DNA of 64,000 bases from Brevibacillus dissolubilis (GCF_006170445.1 NZ_VCNA01000003.1:372001-436000); one strand, 5' to 3'; shown: positions 23,919-33,323, counted from the stretch's first letter. The notes: generated by a model from the letters alone, not told the origin. Translations and numbers: made by a program.

Positions 23919-26219
23919 TTATGGAAATTCCGTGTAAAATGGATAAATCCAATTTTGTTGGAGCTGCACACCTGTTTCGGAACGCAGGCCCTTCGTGATT
24001 TTGACGAGATAATACGCGCCAGGATCAAGGCTTTCTTTTGCCTGGAGCGAAATTTTGCGCTTATCGGATGACAGGGTGATGGTGGCAGGGACTTTTTGCC
24101 CGGTATCATCCTCCAGCCAGACATTGGCCTCGGTGACACTCTTGGCATCCATCCGTTTGGTCATCCCGATCTCGAAGCGCTTGGTCAATGGGATGTTCTT
24201 TTGAGTTTTGCCATAGACTTGGAAGCCTTGGGTGGAGACGGTGTCTTGGGCAGCTGTGGTGTAGCGGACGATTGGCAGCCCGAGGTAGTGCAGGGTATAG
24301 GTCTCCCCTTTTTTCCACGCATCTTGTGAAGATGAGATGGACCAGATATTACCGTTGGAGCGGCTCTTCACCGCTTGGATGGAGACCGGGTTGCCCGATG
24401 AATCAAGCAGGACAAGCTGTTCTTTGAACTGGTCTGCGCCTACGCCGTCCATCTCTGTGCCAAACGCAAGCTGAATGGAGCGATACTGCGGTACGTTGGT
24501 CTCTCCATAGGTCAGATTGCTCCCGCGTAAAAAGCCCTGATCGGACTCGCCCGGAAGCTTTGTGCGCGGATTGGCTGCCGTCCATTCTACCCATAGGCTA
24601 TGCAGCGGCTGGGCGCGGAGCAGCTTGTTTACACCACCATTTTCTTCGGTCTCGTCCCATCGGATATTGGCCGTAGTGGATTGCAGGTAGGCCCGGCGTG
24701 GGTCAGTGACATCCTGTGCGCCAAACAGACGGTTCGGATTGTCACGCAACAGCTCCATGAGCGAGATGCGTTCGGGCATCAGTGCATTGAGATAGTGGGC
24801 CGCCGCCCAGCCTGTGCCGTCTTTGCTCTTGATCTCGTACCAGACAAAGCCGTCACGCTCGATTGGGCCGCCTGTCACTTTCACATTTTCATAAGATTGC
24901 AGCGAATCAATCACACGCCCGGCAAGACCTGCCGCATTGCGGACGTTAAGGGAGCTGGCAAAAGTGGAGACCTGTGCGGTATCACCTGCCTGCAGATTGC
25001 GGCGGCGAACATCCTCACCCGCGAGATGGACGGGCTGCGGGGTCACATATGGGGTACGGCCGCTTGGAACACTGTCAGCCGGTATCTGTTCTTTTGGAAT
25101 CCGTGTGATCGGCTGGGCAAAATAATCACGGGTCAGCTGCAGCACCGTATCCTGATACGTGGCAGTCTTTCGGTATTTGTTCGGAATGTTATGCGGATTG
25201 TTGTACATCGACCAGCCGTTGTAGGCCCATAGGGTGAAATACCAGCTTTCCATTTCATTTTGCCCCATATTGCCAATTGATGGCAATAGACCCCTGTCTG
25301 TATAGCTCCGCTTTTCAAGCAGAACCTGTGCCCCGGCGCGGAGGTTGTAGAGAATGTCGGTTTTCAGACGGTTCTGATCGAAGCTCGGCTGGTTGGTCAA
25401 TTGCATAATCCCGATCCCGTTGTCATAGCTGATCAACGGATTGCCGTTGGCGTCGAATTGGCGCCAGGAGGACTCTTGCCATGCGACGGCTTTCATCAAT
25501 ACGGCCGGGATTTTGTATTCGGCAGCCACCTGTTCGATCATCCGCTCGATTTCGTGGTAGGGCGGATTTTTCATCGCTTTCCCCTCTAGGCGCTGGGCTT
25601 GGCGCGTGGTCGGGGCTTGCTCTTGGCGCTGTTTTTTCCATGGGGAGCCGCTGTAAATTTCGGCGATCCGCTCAGACGGGAAGGCATTGGAATCCCCTGC
25701 CTGATAGACCGAATACTGGAGCGACAAGTAGCCTGGATACACCTGCACCTGTCCTTGTATGATGTCATCGGATTGGTACAGCAGACGCGGATTGGGGCCT
25801 CCTTGGAACACTAGATAGCGGACGGTACCGCCGGATGCTTCTTCGTGGAGGACGAGCACCAGATCTTGGGTATGATCACCTGTGACGTCTGCTATGTAGC
25901 TGTGGGTCGGGCGGAAAAAGACAGGGGCTTGGATCGTCTCCACGATGCCTTGGCTTGCCGTAAGCGTGATTTGGTAGGCCCCAGTTGCGCTTTTCTTTTG
26001 CCAGCGCAGGAGTTCGGGTGTAGAATCACCGCCCAGTTCGACGCGGAATTCGGTTTTATTGGTCAGTTCGGTTGGTTGAATCGGTTGGATCTGGTTATTG
26101 ATAGTAGTAGTTGTATAGATGGCTCGTGCCTCTCCGCCACCGAGCAGTGTAAGTCCAAGGGCTGTGGCGGTTAGTAGGCTGAGTGTGGGAGCGAGTCGTT
26201 TTTTTCTGGTTTTTTTCAT
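23919..26219 (-). CDS. Secreted lytic transglycosylase with SH3 and Ig-like domains
   Basis: 766 aa. Signal peptide (cut near 32), an N-terminal beta-rich region, then an SLT-type lysozyme-like domain near residues 215-345 ('AVAWQESSWRQF', catalytic Glu; 'GIGIMQLTNQ'; 'WYFTLWAYNGW'), an SH3b domain ('STFASSLNVRNAAGLAGRVI', about 410-475) and a C-terminal Big_5/SbsA-like Ig domain. It would cleave peptidoglycan outside the cell, with the SH3 part binding wall. ATG 26219 has GAGAGGAG 8 nt upstream. Confidence 0.85.
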   Translation of the reverse strand: MKKTRKKRLAPTLSLLTATALGLTLLGGGEARAIYTTTTINNQIQPIQPTELTNKTEFRVELGGDSTPELLRWQKKSATGAYQITLTASQGIVETIQAPVFFRPTHSYIADVTGDHTQDLVLVLHEEASGGTVRYLVFQGGPNPRLLYQSDDIIQGQVQVYPGYLSLQYSVYQAGDSNAFPSERIAEIYSGSPWKKQRQEQAPTTRQAQRLEGKAMKNPPYHEIERMIEQVAAEYKIPAVLMKAVAWQESSWRQFDANGNPLISYDNGIGIMQLTNQPSFDQNRLKTDILYNLRAGAQVLLEKRSYTDRGLLPSIGNMGQNEMESWYFTLWAYNGWSMYNNPHNIPNKYRKTATYQDTVLQLTRDYFAQPITRIPKEQIPADSVPSGRTPYVTPQPVHLAGEDVRRRNLQAGDTAQVSTFASSLNVRNAAGLAGRVIDSLQSYENVKVTGGPIERDGFVWYEIKSKDGTGWAAAHYLNALMPERISLMELLRDNPNRLFGAQDVTDPRRAYLQSTTANIRWDETEENGGVNKLLRAQPLHSLWVEWTAANPRTKLPGESDQGFLRGSNLTYGETNVPQYRSIQLAFGTEMDGVGADQFKEQLVLLDSSGNPVSIQAVKSRSNGNIWSISSSQDAWKKGETYTLHYLGLPIVRYTTAAQDTVSTQGFQVYGKTQKNIPLTKRFEIGMTKRMDAKSVTEANVWLEDDTGQKVPATITLSSDKRKISLQAKESLDPGAYYLVKITKGLRSETGVQLQQNWIYPFYTEFP

Positions 26220-26378
26220 CAGATTACTCCTCTCTATATTATTTTTATCGGCATTGAACATTAGAGGATACAACGATTTTTACAGGTGAACAACAACCCC
26301 TTTTTCTGGTGTAAGCTACAAACTATCAAGTCGTCGATGCTAATGCCCATTTCTCTATTCTATCAGACTACAAAAAGA

Positions 26379-26412
26379 AACCCCAGACGAGCACGGAAAC
26401 TCGACTGGGGTT
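26379..26412 (-). terminator. Terminator after M28 peptidase gene
   Basis: AACCCCAG/CTGGGGTT stem with inner CGAG/CTCG; followed by TCTTTTTG on the minus strand. Confidence 0.85.
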
Positions 26413-26442
26413 CTGCTTTTCTATCTATGATTCTAGCATTTC

Positions 26443-27753
26443 CTATTGTACTGGTCTGTTCTCGAACGAATAGTTAACCGGAGTGAAGAAGTTCTTGTAG
26501 GTCTTGAAGGAAGGTGTGGACGGGCTAGTGATCTGGTAGAGGGAATCACCGACGATTCTCGCTGTCTGGCTCAGTCTGGTCTTGCTGATGTTTGCGATGG
26601 TATCTTGTGCGGTGTGGTACTGTGGCTCTACAGGAGCGTAGATGAACAGGGCTGCTGGAATCCCTTTTTTATAGAATGGCTCGTGGTCACTGCGGCCCAG
26701 CTTGCCGTACGGGATCACGGTATACAGCTTGGCAGCGGCGGTCGCACCGAGGTCTGTGACGACGTTCTTGTAGCCATCTACGGTGTACATGATGAGAGAG
26801 CCTGCATTCGGGCTGCCCACCATGTCGAGTTGGAATTCACCGATGGTTCTGCTGATCTCATCCGTGGTCAATGTGTTCACATATGCATTGGATCCAAGAA
26901 TACCCAATTCCTCGGAACCGAATGTGCAGAAACGTACTTCTGTATCACGGGTGGTCAGAGCCATGACACGCGCCAGCTCGATGACGGTGGCGGTACCGGA
27001 TGCATCATCATTTGCCCCAGGGCCATTCGGGACAGAGTCGTGATGCGCACCAGCGATGACGATTTCATTCAGGTTGGAGGTGGAGTTAGGAGCCAGCTTG
27101 GCGATGACGTTGTAGGAGTAGTAATACGCGTCCACCCCGATGCTTTTGAGTTCAACGGTATCTTCCACTTGTTTTTGGATGTTCGCAGTTTCACTGTCTT
27201 GCTTGACGAGCTGTTTGCCCTCCTTATCGATCCCTTGAAAGGAGGTGTCCAGCATCATGACCCCGATGGCTCCCTTTTTCATCACCTTTTTGATTTTTTC
27301 CTTGATCGGGGTGCCGCCTGGGGTGATCATGGCGTACATGCCTTTCAGGTCTACATTTTTCAGGTCTGCGTCCGTTGCTTTGTTCACGTTGACGACTTTA
27401 TTCTGGTTCAATTCAAAAGGCTTGTTCTTGTCATGGGAATCAACGCCCGCTGCGATGTAGTTTTTCCAGATGGTAAAGCGCTGAAGTGTGGTGGTATAGC
27501 CGAATTGATCGAATTTTCCTTTGATATAGAGTGCGGCTTGGTACTCCGCATTGGTTCCGGCTTCACGCGGTGCTTTGGCCAGATAAGCGACATCGTTGTA
27601 GATATTGTCAACGTTGATCTGATTGAGGAATACATCAGATGCGATCCGTTGCGGTGCGTCTGTGGCAGGAGCGGTAGCAGCGGCCATGGCAGATGTTCCG
27701 GTCAGCAGCAGGCTTGTTGCGAGAAAAGAAGAAAGAATGTGTCTCGACTTCAT
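26443..27753 (-). CDS. Secreted M28 family aminopeptidase
   Basis: 436 aa with signal peptide (cut near 25). Dinuclear zinc site is complete: His in GAHHDSVP, bridging Asp in GANDDASG, Glu pair in GSEELG, Asp in QLDMVG, His in YHTAQDT. A PA-like insertion (about 90-200) lies before the catalytic part, as in Bacillus/Streptomyces-type leucine aminopeptidases. GGAGG precedes the ATG by 8 nt. Confidence 0.93.
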   Translation of the reverse strand: MKSRHILSSFLATSLLLTGTSAMAAATAPATDAPQRIASDVFLNQINVDNIYNDVAYLAKAPREAGTNAEYQAALYIKGKFDQFGYTTTLQRFTIWKNYIAAGVDSHDKNKPFELNQNKVVNVNKATDADLKNVDLKGMYAMITPGGTPIKEKIKKVMKKGAIGVMMLDTSFQGIDKEGKQLVKQDSETANIQKQVEDTVELKSIGVDAYYYSYNVIAKLAPNSTSNLNEIVIAGAHHDSVPNGPGANDDASGTATVIELARVMALTTRDTEVRFCTFGSEELGILGSNAYVNTLTTDEISRTIGEFQLDMVGSPNAGSLIMYTVDGYKNVVTDLGATAAAKLYTVIPYGKLGRSDHEPFYKKGIPAALFIYAPVEPQYHTAQDTIANISKTRLSQTARIVGDSLYQITSPSTPSFKTYKNFFTPVNYSFENRPVQ

Positions 27754-27908
27754 TTCAAAACCTCCATAACATGGTTTTATTGTAAAAATATATCTACAAT
27801 TTATCTTATCAAATGTTTTTTGTCTATTGATAATTTTTTATAAGATAAAAATGATTCTTTGGTACTCTTTGGTTTTAGGAATAGGGGTAGACATGAATCA
27901 AGATCATA

Positions 27909-27976
27909 GGTGTAAAAAACATTTGACACCAATATTTTCTTGTTTTATATTTTAGGTGTCAAATATGTTTTACACC
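27909..27976 (+). promoter_or_regulatory. Promoter flanked by two GGTGT-N12-ACACC operators
   Basis: Two 22-bp dyads, GGTGT-N12-ACACC (27909-27930 and 27955-27976), inverted copies of one another. The promoter lies within them: TTGACA (27923-27928), 17 bp, TATATT (27946-27951). The first dyad overlaps the -35 box and the second starts 4 bp after the -10, an arrangement expected for autorepression by the Xre-type regulator encoded next. Confidence 0.8.
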
Positions 27977-28004
27977 AAAGCGGAATTGAAGGTGCATAAG
28001 TCAC

Positions 28005-28196
28005 ATGGAGAATCGAATTAAGGAACTTCGTGAACAGAAAAATATTTCACAAGGAAAGCTGGCTGAGCTCTGTAACGTAAGCAGACAGACGATCAATGCA
28101 ATCGAGAACAACAAATACGATCCCAGTCTTCAATTAGCTTTCGACTTGGCCAACCATCTGGGTGTGACTGTTGACGAGCTTTTCCAACCCTACTAA
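28005..28196 (+). CDS. Xre-family HTH regulator (YgzD/YozG-like)
   Basis: 63 aa, consisting only of the HTH: 'IKELREQKNISQGKLAELCNVSRQTINAIENNKYDPSLQLAFDLA'. Such stand-alone regulators commonly pair with a downstream small membrane protein, as here. The strong flanking dyads argue for autoregulation. Ribosome site is weak (AAGG about 12 nt upstream). Confidence 0.92.
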   Translation: MENRIKELREQKNISQGKLAELCNVSRQTINAIENNKYDPSLQLAFDLANHLGVTVDELFQPY

Positions 28197-28213
28197 ATAA
28201 GGAGACGGTTGTT

Positions 28214-28597
28214 ATGAAAAAATTCAGTGTGATTGGATCGTTGCTATTATTCCTGATCATTGGCGGGTATGGGGTGTTTCGATGGGTTCAGGTAGGAGCG
28301 GTTGATGTAAGTACCATTTTCTTCGGTTGCCTGAGCCTTTCGTATCTCTTCCAATCATTGACCTGGGGTAATCCTTACGGCAATAAGGACAAAGATGAGT
28401 TGGACCGGCATATCAAGACGCAAAGTGGGGAAATCAGTTATTATGTGCTGATGATTTTATCTGTCTGTACGTTATTTATTTCTGAAGGTGCTGTTCATTT
28501 GGATGCGATTAAGAATCTGCCTCTGGCCTTTGTTGTTTGTTTGACCTTTGTCGTGGTTCCGATTACGGAATTTATTTACTCAAGAAAGTTCAGATAA
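28214..28597 (+). CDS. Small polytopic membrane protein, partner of Xre regulator
   Basis: 127 aa with about four helices (5-22, 35-52, 77-92, 100-120) and a Lys/Asp-rich cytoplasmic loop (57-72). 17 bp downstream of the regulator, so in one operon; AAGGAGA precedes the ATG. Not recognised; Xre/small membrane protein pairs in Bacilli often respond to membrane stress, which is inference. Confidence 0.7.
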   Translation: MKKFSVIGSLLLFLIIGGYGVFRWVQVGAVDVSTIFFGCLSLSYLFQSLTWGNPYGNKDKDELDRHIKTQSGEISYYVLMILSVCTLFISEGAVHLDAIKNLPLAFVVCLTFVVVPITEFIYSRKFR

Positions 28598-28602
28598 AAA
28601 AG

Positions 28603-28640
28603 CCCGAATATAGGACATGATCGACTGTCCTATATTCGGG
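28603..28640. terminator. Terminator, strong on minus strand
   Basis: CCCGAATATAGGACA pairs perfectly with TGTCCTATATTCGGG; minus strand continues with CTTTTTT, plus strand with TTCC. Serves 28680-29012 and perhaps the Xre operon. Confidence 0.88.
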
Positions 28641-28679
28641 TTCCTCTCGTTTCCCTGTTCAATTGAATGCCGGTGCCGC

Positions 28680-29012
28680 CTATTCTTCGAAAAACCATTC
28701 CTCTGGATAACCCTTACTTGGTCGATCGTGAATATCACTCATGTTATTAAGCCCCCGATACCATGCGATATAGGTCGCTCCATCCCGCTCATAGGTGATC
28801 TTGTACACCGTATTTGTGCTGCTTCTTCCGTCAAAAGGATGCTGGTCTCCGAAAACGGTATCGATGTCGGTAACTTTGGCTCCAGTGGCTTCGATCACTC
28901 TGTTGATCTCGGCTTCATGCTTTTGTCCCATTAGGAAAAACATAGATATTGTACTTACCTTAATAAATCCAAAAACTACAAGGAAAAATATGATTTTTTG
29001 TTTTGTACTCAT
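28680..29012 (-). CDS. Small membrane-anchored protein, unknown
   Basis: 110 aa: N-terminal membrane span (residues 7-28) then an extracytoplasmic domain of mixed character ('NTVYKITYERDGATYIAWYRGLNNM'). Unrecognised. Part of a minus-strand run (28.7-30.2 kb) of small low-GC genes that ends in an immunity-like gene. Confidence 0.6.
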   Translation of the reverse strand: MSTKQKIIFFLVVFGFIKVSTISMFFLMGQKHEAEINRVIEATGAKVTDIDTVFGDQHPFDGRSSTNTVYKITYERDGATYIAWYRGLNNMSDIHDRPSKGYPEEWFFEE

Positions 29013-29057
29013 GATCCTGTTCGTTCCACTCCTTACAAGACTTATTTGTTTATCCCA

Positions 29058-29273
29058 TTATGAATGGGCTACATAATTGTTATAAAATCCGTAACATGAT
29101 AAGAGCAAGAAAATGATTCCCCAACCGCGTCTCCATATCTTTGTAACCAAAGAGGGCTCCGGAACTTTTTGAAACACCTCATATGATGTAAAGACTCTCG
29201 CGTACTTTGGGAAAAAAGCGAAGAGAATCCCGAATAGAAACAAGAATATGCTTTCTGCAACATTACGTTCCAT
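29058..29273 (-). CDS. Small two-helix membrane protein, unknown
   Basis: 71 aa with two predicted helices (8-22 and 49-63) around a charged loop. Base composition is AT-richer than the flanks. Not recognised. Ribosome site GGAG (in ACAGGAGTT) about 9 nt upstream. Confidence 0.55.
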   Translation of the reverse strand: MERNVAESIFLFLFGILFAFFPKYARVFTSYEVFQKVPEPSLVTKIWRRGWGIIFLLLSCYGFYNNYVAHS

Positions 29274-29311
29274 TTTTTAACTCCTGTTCTTATTCGTATT
29301 CATTCGAATTG

Positions 29312-29581
29312 CTAGTTCAGAAAGGAATAAATAACAAAGCAAAATGCAAAAACGAGTTGTATCACACCCATGATCCGAAACAACAAAATAGTTCTTTCTT
29401 CCCCTTGCTCTTTTTCCTTCTCCTCTTCTTTTTCATTCTGAAGATTGATTCCTGTATTTTTTTCCAACCATAATACTTGCTTGGGGAAAAATGTATGAGC
29501 CACCCCGAGTACCAAAACGATTAGGAAGAAAAAGAATTCCCCAACTACCACTGTGATCCTCCATTCGCTTTGTTTCATCAT
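29312..29581 (-). CDS. Small two-helix membrane protein, unknown
   Basis: 89 aa. Helix 1 (10-30), then a loop dominated by Glu/Lys (EKEEEKEKEQGEE), then helix 2 (65-86). Similar plan to its neighbour at 29058 and probably cotranscribed with it. No family recognised. Confidence 0.55.
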   Translation of the reverse strand: MMKQSEWRITVVVGEFFFFLIVLVLGVAHTFFPKQVLWLEKNTGINLQNEKEEEKEKEQGEERTILLFRIMGVIQLVFAFCFVIYSFLN

Positions 29582-29611
29582 GAAGCATTCGAAACATAAG
29601 CATGTCTTATT

Positions 29612-29788
29612 TCACCAGATCATAGCGATCGACCACATGAGCGGAATCAAGGAACCGAACCCTGTCCAGAGGAGCCCAACACGGTTTAGGATCAAGAGAC
29701 AAGTTACCGCAACCCAAATACTTAGCCAAAAAATAATCCTACGTTTATGATTTTCTTTGTAAGTAAAAAGCAAGTCGTCTTTGTTCAC
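29612..29788 (-). CDS. 58-aa two-helix membrane peptide, overlaps upstream stop
   Basis: GTG start inside GAGTGA, overlapping the stop of the Imm8-like gene by 4 nt, with GAGGG 6 nt upstream (translational coupling). Starts MNKDDLLFTYKENHKRR, then hydrophobic 'IIFWLSIWVAVTCLLIL' and a second helix to the end (SLIPLMWSIAMIW). Unknown. Confidence 0.6.
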   Translation of the reverse strand: MNKDDLLFTYKENHKRRIIFWLSIWVAVTCLLILNRVGLLWTGFGSLIPLMWSIAMIW

Positions 29789-30204
29789 TCGTTGCCCTCT
29801 ATTCTCGCTTTCATCTCATCAAGGGTTTCATACTTGATCACCACTCCATACTCCCAGTGGAGATATCGGTTAATCGCCCATCCGACCTCTTCCCATGTTG
29901 GCCGATGACAATCTTTTAAGATTTCGTTGATACAATCCCTGATTCGTTCCAAATTACATTCACGTACGATCACATATCCCCTAGAGCATATGACCGGGCG
30001 TCCTTCCAGTTCCTTCATTAAACGTTTTGGGGTGATGACGGTAAAATCAAAGAAATCAGCGCCTAGCGAGTCACGACTGCCTATACACGCAGTTCCCGCT
30101 AATCTAAAATCATCACCGATATCCCTCGTAGATGACAACTCAAGTTCTCCGTATAAATTGGGGTCACCCGTTATGACAAGTTCTTTCAACACAGGTACGA
30201 TCAT
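29785..30204 (-). CDS. Imm8-like immunity protein
   Basis: 139 aa. 'ADFFDFTVITPKRL', 'SRGYVIVRECNLERI' and 'PTWEEVGWAINRYLHWEYG' match the Imm8 family, immunity proteins of polymorphic toxin systems. Family match is by pattern and moderate. ATG 30204 has GGAGCGGG 5 nt upstream. No toxin gene with a WXG/LXG or RHS trafficking domain is visible nearby, so it would be an orphan antidote. Confidence 0.6.
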   Translation of the reverse strand: MIVPVLKELVITGDPNLYGELELSSTRDIGDDFRLAGTACIGSRDSLGADFFDFTVITPKRLMKELEGRPVICSRGYVIVRECNLERIRDCINEILKDCHRPTWEEVGWAINRYLHWEYGVVIKYETLDEMKARIEGNE

Positions 30205-30413
30205 GAATCCCGCTCCTTTTGTCACCTCTAGACCTATTGGCCGATGATCGATTTATAGTCACGCTTGATTATATGTACATCATGTATCCTTGTAAAGGTT
30301 AACCATCCCTCCCTTCTCCTCTTGACAACCTAAAAAGACCTCCCCAACTTCCTCGATCGGGAAGCCAGAGAGGCCATTGCATCATTTCTATATCAGAATC
30401 TGTATCCGAAACC

Positions 30414-31622
30414 CTACATCACCTTCGCCACAGCCGACACCTTCGCACTCCGCTCCATCCGGTACATCGCCCACGCGACGATCATCCCGATCAAGAGACA
30501 GAAGCCCCATGGAAGCCAAGACATGTGCAGTACCTGACCTTGGTCATACATCCAGCCGCCCAGCACCGTACCAATCGATCCGCCGATGGCTATCGAATAG
30601 CCGCTGAAGCCGAAGTATGCACCAATATGCTCCCTAGGCGCAAAACGCGGCACCATGTCTACCAGATACGGGTTGGAAATCATCGTCCCAAGCGAGAAGA
30701 TGCACACATCGATCATAATCATCCAGAGCGTATTGGAGAATGAGAACAGAAACATGCCGATGCTCATCAGCAGTGTCCCGAAGCCGATCAGGGTAAAATG
30801 CTGGGTCTGACCCGCGAGCAGCTTGGTGATCTTCATCTGGAACAGGATGACCATCACGGATACAGTGGCAAGCACAATCCCGACTGCTGTTTTGCTGTCC
30901 AGCACATCTTCGACATACTTGGGAATGGCGAGGAAGATTTGCATATAGATATAGTAATAGCCGATCATAATTGCACAGAACATCAAGAAAGCACGATCCC
31001 GAAAGACGAGGTGAATGCCCTCGGTTACTTTTCCCGAGCGGTTGCCTGCTTCAATCGGCGGGATCCCGATCATTACGAAAAGGATACACACATAATACGC
31101 TGCACCTGCAAACAGCGACAGCCAATAGAAGTCAAACATCGCCAGTGCCGTGCCGATCAGCTGTGAGCCGACCATGCTGATATTGTTGAGCACACTGCGC
31201 ATGGCAAAGACTTCTTTGCGTATGTCTTGGGGGGCCAGAATCGAATAGCAGGCAGCCATCGCCGGTTCAAACAACGAACCACCCAGACCCGAAAGGATTG
31301 CTGCGGCGAAGAACTGCCACGTCTCCGTACAAAAGGCAAAGGCACTAAAACCCGTCGCCCGTGCAAAAATACCGAGGATCATCGTCAGCTTGTAGCCGAA
31401 ACGGTCAGCCACCATCCCGCCGATAAAAGCGATCCCCTGCTGGGAAAATTGCCGCACTCCAAGCATCAGCCCCGCCATCGCCAGCGTCCAGCCGTAGCTT
31501 CCGGTTACATGCAAGGTCAGATACGGGATCAGTGCGTAGAAGCCCATGTTCATCAACACGGAGAGCACTAACAGCCATTTCACCCCGGAAGGCATCCTTC
31601 GCAACAACTCCGTATTTTTCAT
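30414..31622 (-). CDS. MFS transporter (MdtH-like)
   Basis: 402 aa with 12 helices; 'GGMVADRFGYK' after helix 2 is the MFS motif A. The C-terminal half begins near residue 200. Similar to MdtH/YfcJ drug exporters. Divergent from a LysR regulator with 127 bp between starts, the standard regulator/target arrangement. Substrate unknown. Confidence 0.88.
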   Translation of the reverse strand: MKNTELLRRMPSGVKWLLVLSVLMNMGFYALIPYLTLHVTGSYGWTLAMAGLMLGVRQFSQQGIAFIGGMVADRFGYKLTMILGIFARATGFSAFAFCTETWQFFAAAILSGLGGSLFEPAMAACYSILAPQDIRKEVFAMRSVLNNISMVGSQLIGTALAMFDFYWLSLFAGAAYYVCILFVMIGIPPIEAGNRSGKVTEGIHLVFRDRAFLMFCAIMIGYYYIYMQIFLAIPKYVEDVLDSKTAVGIVLATVSVMVILFQMKITKLLAGQTQHFTLIGFGTLLMSIGMFLFSFSNTLWMIMIDVCIFSLGTMISNPYLVDMVPRFAPREHIGAYFGFSGYSIAIGGSIGTVLGGWMYDQGQVLHMSWLPWGFCLLIGMIVAWAMYRMERSAKVSAVAKVM

Positions 31623-31749
31623 TGTGATCACACTCTTTTCTGCAAACGTGATTTTTATTACACTCAGCTTACAGAAAGATATATAATTTGAGAAACGATG
31701 TTTTTTGCTAAGAGTAATCGAAAAAACAAATAAGAGGTAGAGACAAGCT

Positions 31750-32631
31750 ATGGAGCTCGATCAGTTAAAAGCATTTCAGACGCTGGCCCAGACCAAGAAC
31801 TTCACCAAAGCCGCTGAATCCCTGCATCTGGTGCAATCCACCGTCACGATGCGGATCAAGCAGCTGGAGGAAAAGGTCGGCAAACCCCTGTTCATCCGCA
31901 ATAAACGCTCCGTCGAGATTACACAGGCGGGTCTCGCCCTTTTGCCGTATGCTGAGCGGATTTTGCAGCTGGTTCAGGAAGGCTTGCATGAGGTATCGTC
32001 GATGCAGCCGTATGAAGACAGACTGGCGATCGGGAGTGCCGGATCGCTCTGGACCTTTATCCTGGAGCCGGTGCTAAAAGAATTTTACCTGCGCTACCCC
32101 GATGTGGCGGTACGTACCTTTTCTGGACACTCGTGGGATGTGGTGCAGTATTTGCACGATCATCTTATTCAGATCGGCATTGTCTATATTCCCCCCACCC
32201 AGCCGAACTACGAGGTGATCCCCTTTTTCGAGGATGAGATTGTATTAGTCGGTGCGCCGGATCATCCGAGTACCCTGGCAGGATCAATCGATGTGCAACA
32301 CCTTGCCAGTCTGCCGCTGATCTTCGTCAACTGGGGCAGGCCGTTCACTGACTGGATCTGGAATACACTGCCGCCTGGCTATGTGCCTCGCCTGCAGGTG
32401 GACGGAGTACAGGTGGCCATCGATCTGGTCAAGGAAGGCTTAGGGGTCACTCTGCTCACCCGCTCGATGGCCAAAGCGGAGTTGGCCGCAGGGACGCTTC
32501 GTGAAATCACCGTGAGCGGTACCGAAATCCCGAAGCGCTCTGCCTACATCGTCCTGCACCGGGACAAAAAAAACAGACCCAGCGTAGAAAAATGGCTGAG
32601 TCTGATGCGTGAATTCGGATATCAGTTTTAG
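31750..32631 (+). CDS. LysR family transcriptional regulator
   Basis: 293 aa. N-terminal winged HTH ('LAQTKNFTKAAESLHLVQSTVTMRIKQLEEKVGKPLFIR', very typical) and a periplasmic-binding-like effector domain (90-290). GAGGTAG precedes the ATG by about 8 nt. Probably controls the divergent MFS gene. Its stop overlaps the stop of the convergent PAP2 gene by 4 nt. Confidence 0.93.
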   Translation: MELDQLKAFQTLAQTKNFTKAAESLHLVQSTVTMRIKQLEEKVGKPLFIRNKRSVEITQAGLALLPYAERILQLVQEGLHEVSSMQPYEDRLAIGSAGSLWTFILEPVLKEFYLRYPDVAVRTFSGHSWDVVQYLHDHLIQIGIVYIPPTQPNYEVIPFFEDEIVLVGAPDHPSTLAGSIDVQHLASLPLIFVNWGRPFTDWIWNTLPPGYVPRLQVDGVQVAIDLVKEGLGVTLLTRSMAKAELAAGTLREITVSGTEIPKRSAYIVLHRDKKNRPSVEKWLSLMREFGYQF

Positions 32632-33323
32632 TTAGGAAGCGGCGGGGTATCGACCTGCTGCTTTTTTGCTGGTTGAGCGGCGGACAGGCTCTGGTACGTA
32701 TAAATCGTGATGAGCATCCACGCTGTCCCGACCAGATAGCCCGCAAGTACGTCACTCGGGTAATGCACACCCAGATAGACACGGCTAAAGCCCATCGAGA
32801 AGATGAACGGCAGGCTGATGATGAGTAGCGCTGCACGTCCGCCTGCCTGTTTGACCATAAGGCGCCACAGCAGATAGGTGATGAATCCATAAAATACAAC
32901 GGCAAACATCGCATGTCCGCTTGGGAACGACATCGAGTCCGGAAGTTCAATCAGGTTGACTCCGCTTGGACGATGGCGGGCAAACCACTCCTTCAAAGCC
33001 TCATTCAACAACTCCCCAAGCCCCATTGTACCGAGCAATGTCCAGGTCTCCAACCGATAGCCCTTGATAAACAGCACAATCAGTAAGAGAATACCGCCCG
33101 GCAACAAAAATCCGCTGCCCCCAAGAAACGTGATCCCTGAAAGCAGGTCCGTCAGCCACGGAGCTTCAATAGACCGGGCGTAACCAAACAGTTCTGTGTC
33201 TAATGGTTTCGACTGCCCTGCCATCACCAGTTGAGCCATATAGGCAAAACCTCCTACACAGATCAAGGCCAGCCAAATCATCGGTGACATATACCATGTT
33301 GTTTTATTTGTGTTGGTAGTCAT
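32628..33323 (-). CDS. PAP2 family phosphatase
   Basis: 231-aa polytopic membrane protein with the three phosphatase motifs: KEWFARHRP, SFPSGH and SRVYLGVHYPSD. Members remove phosphate from undecaprenyl pyrophosphate or phosphatidate (BcrC/PgpB-like). Overlaps the DUF188 gene start by 4 nt, so the two are translationally linked. Confidence 0.93.
   Translation of the reverse strand: MTTNTNKTTWYMSPMIWLALICVGGFAYMAQLVMAGQSKPLDTELFGYARSIEAPWLTDLLSGITFLGGSGFLLPGGILLLIVLFIKGYRLETWTLLGTMGLGELLNEALKEWFARHRPSGVNLIELPDSMSFPSGHAMFAVVFYGFITYLLWRLMVKQAGGRAALLIISLPFIFSMGFSRVYLGVHYPSDVLAGYLVGTAWMLITIYTYQSLSAAQPAKKQQVDTPPLPN

Noticed and set aside
26446-27843. 465-codon open frame on the plus strand opposite the M28 peptidase
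   Set aside because: No ribosome site or recognisable domain; complete zinc-ligand set on the minus strand shows that strand is the gene.
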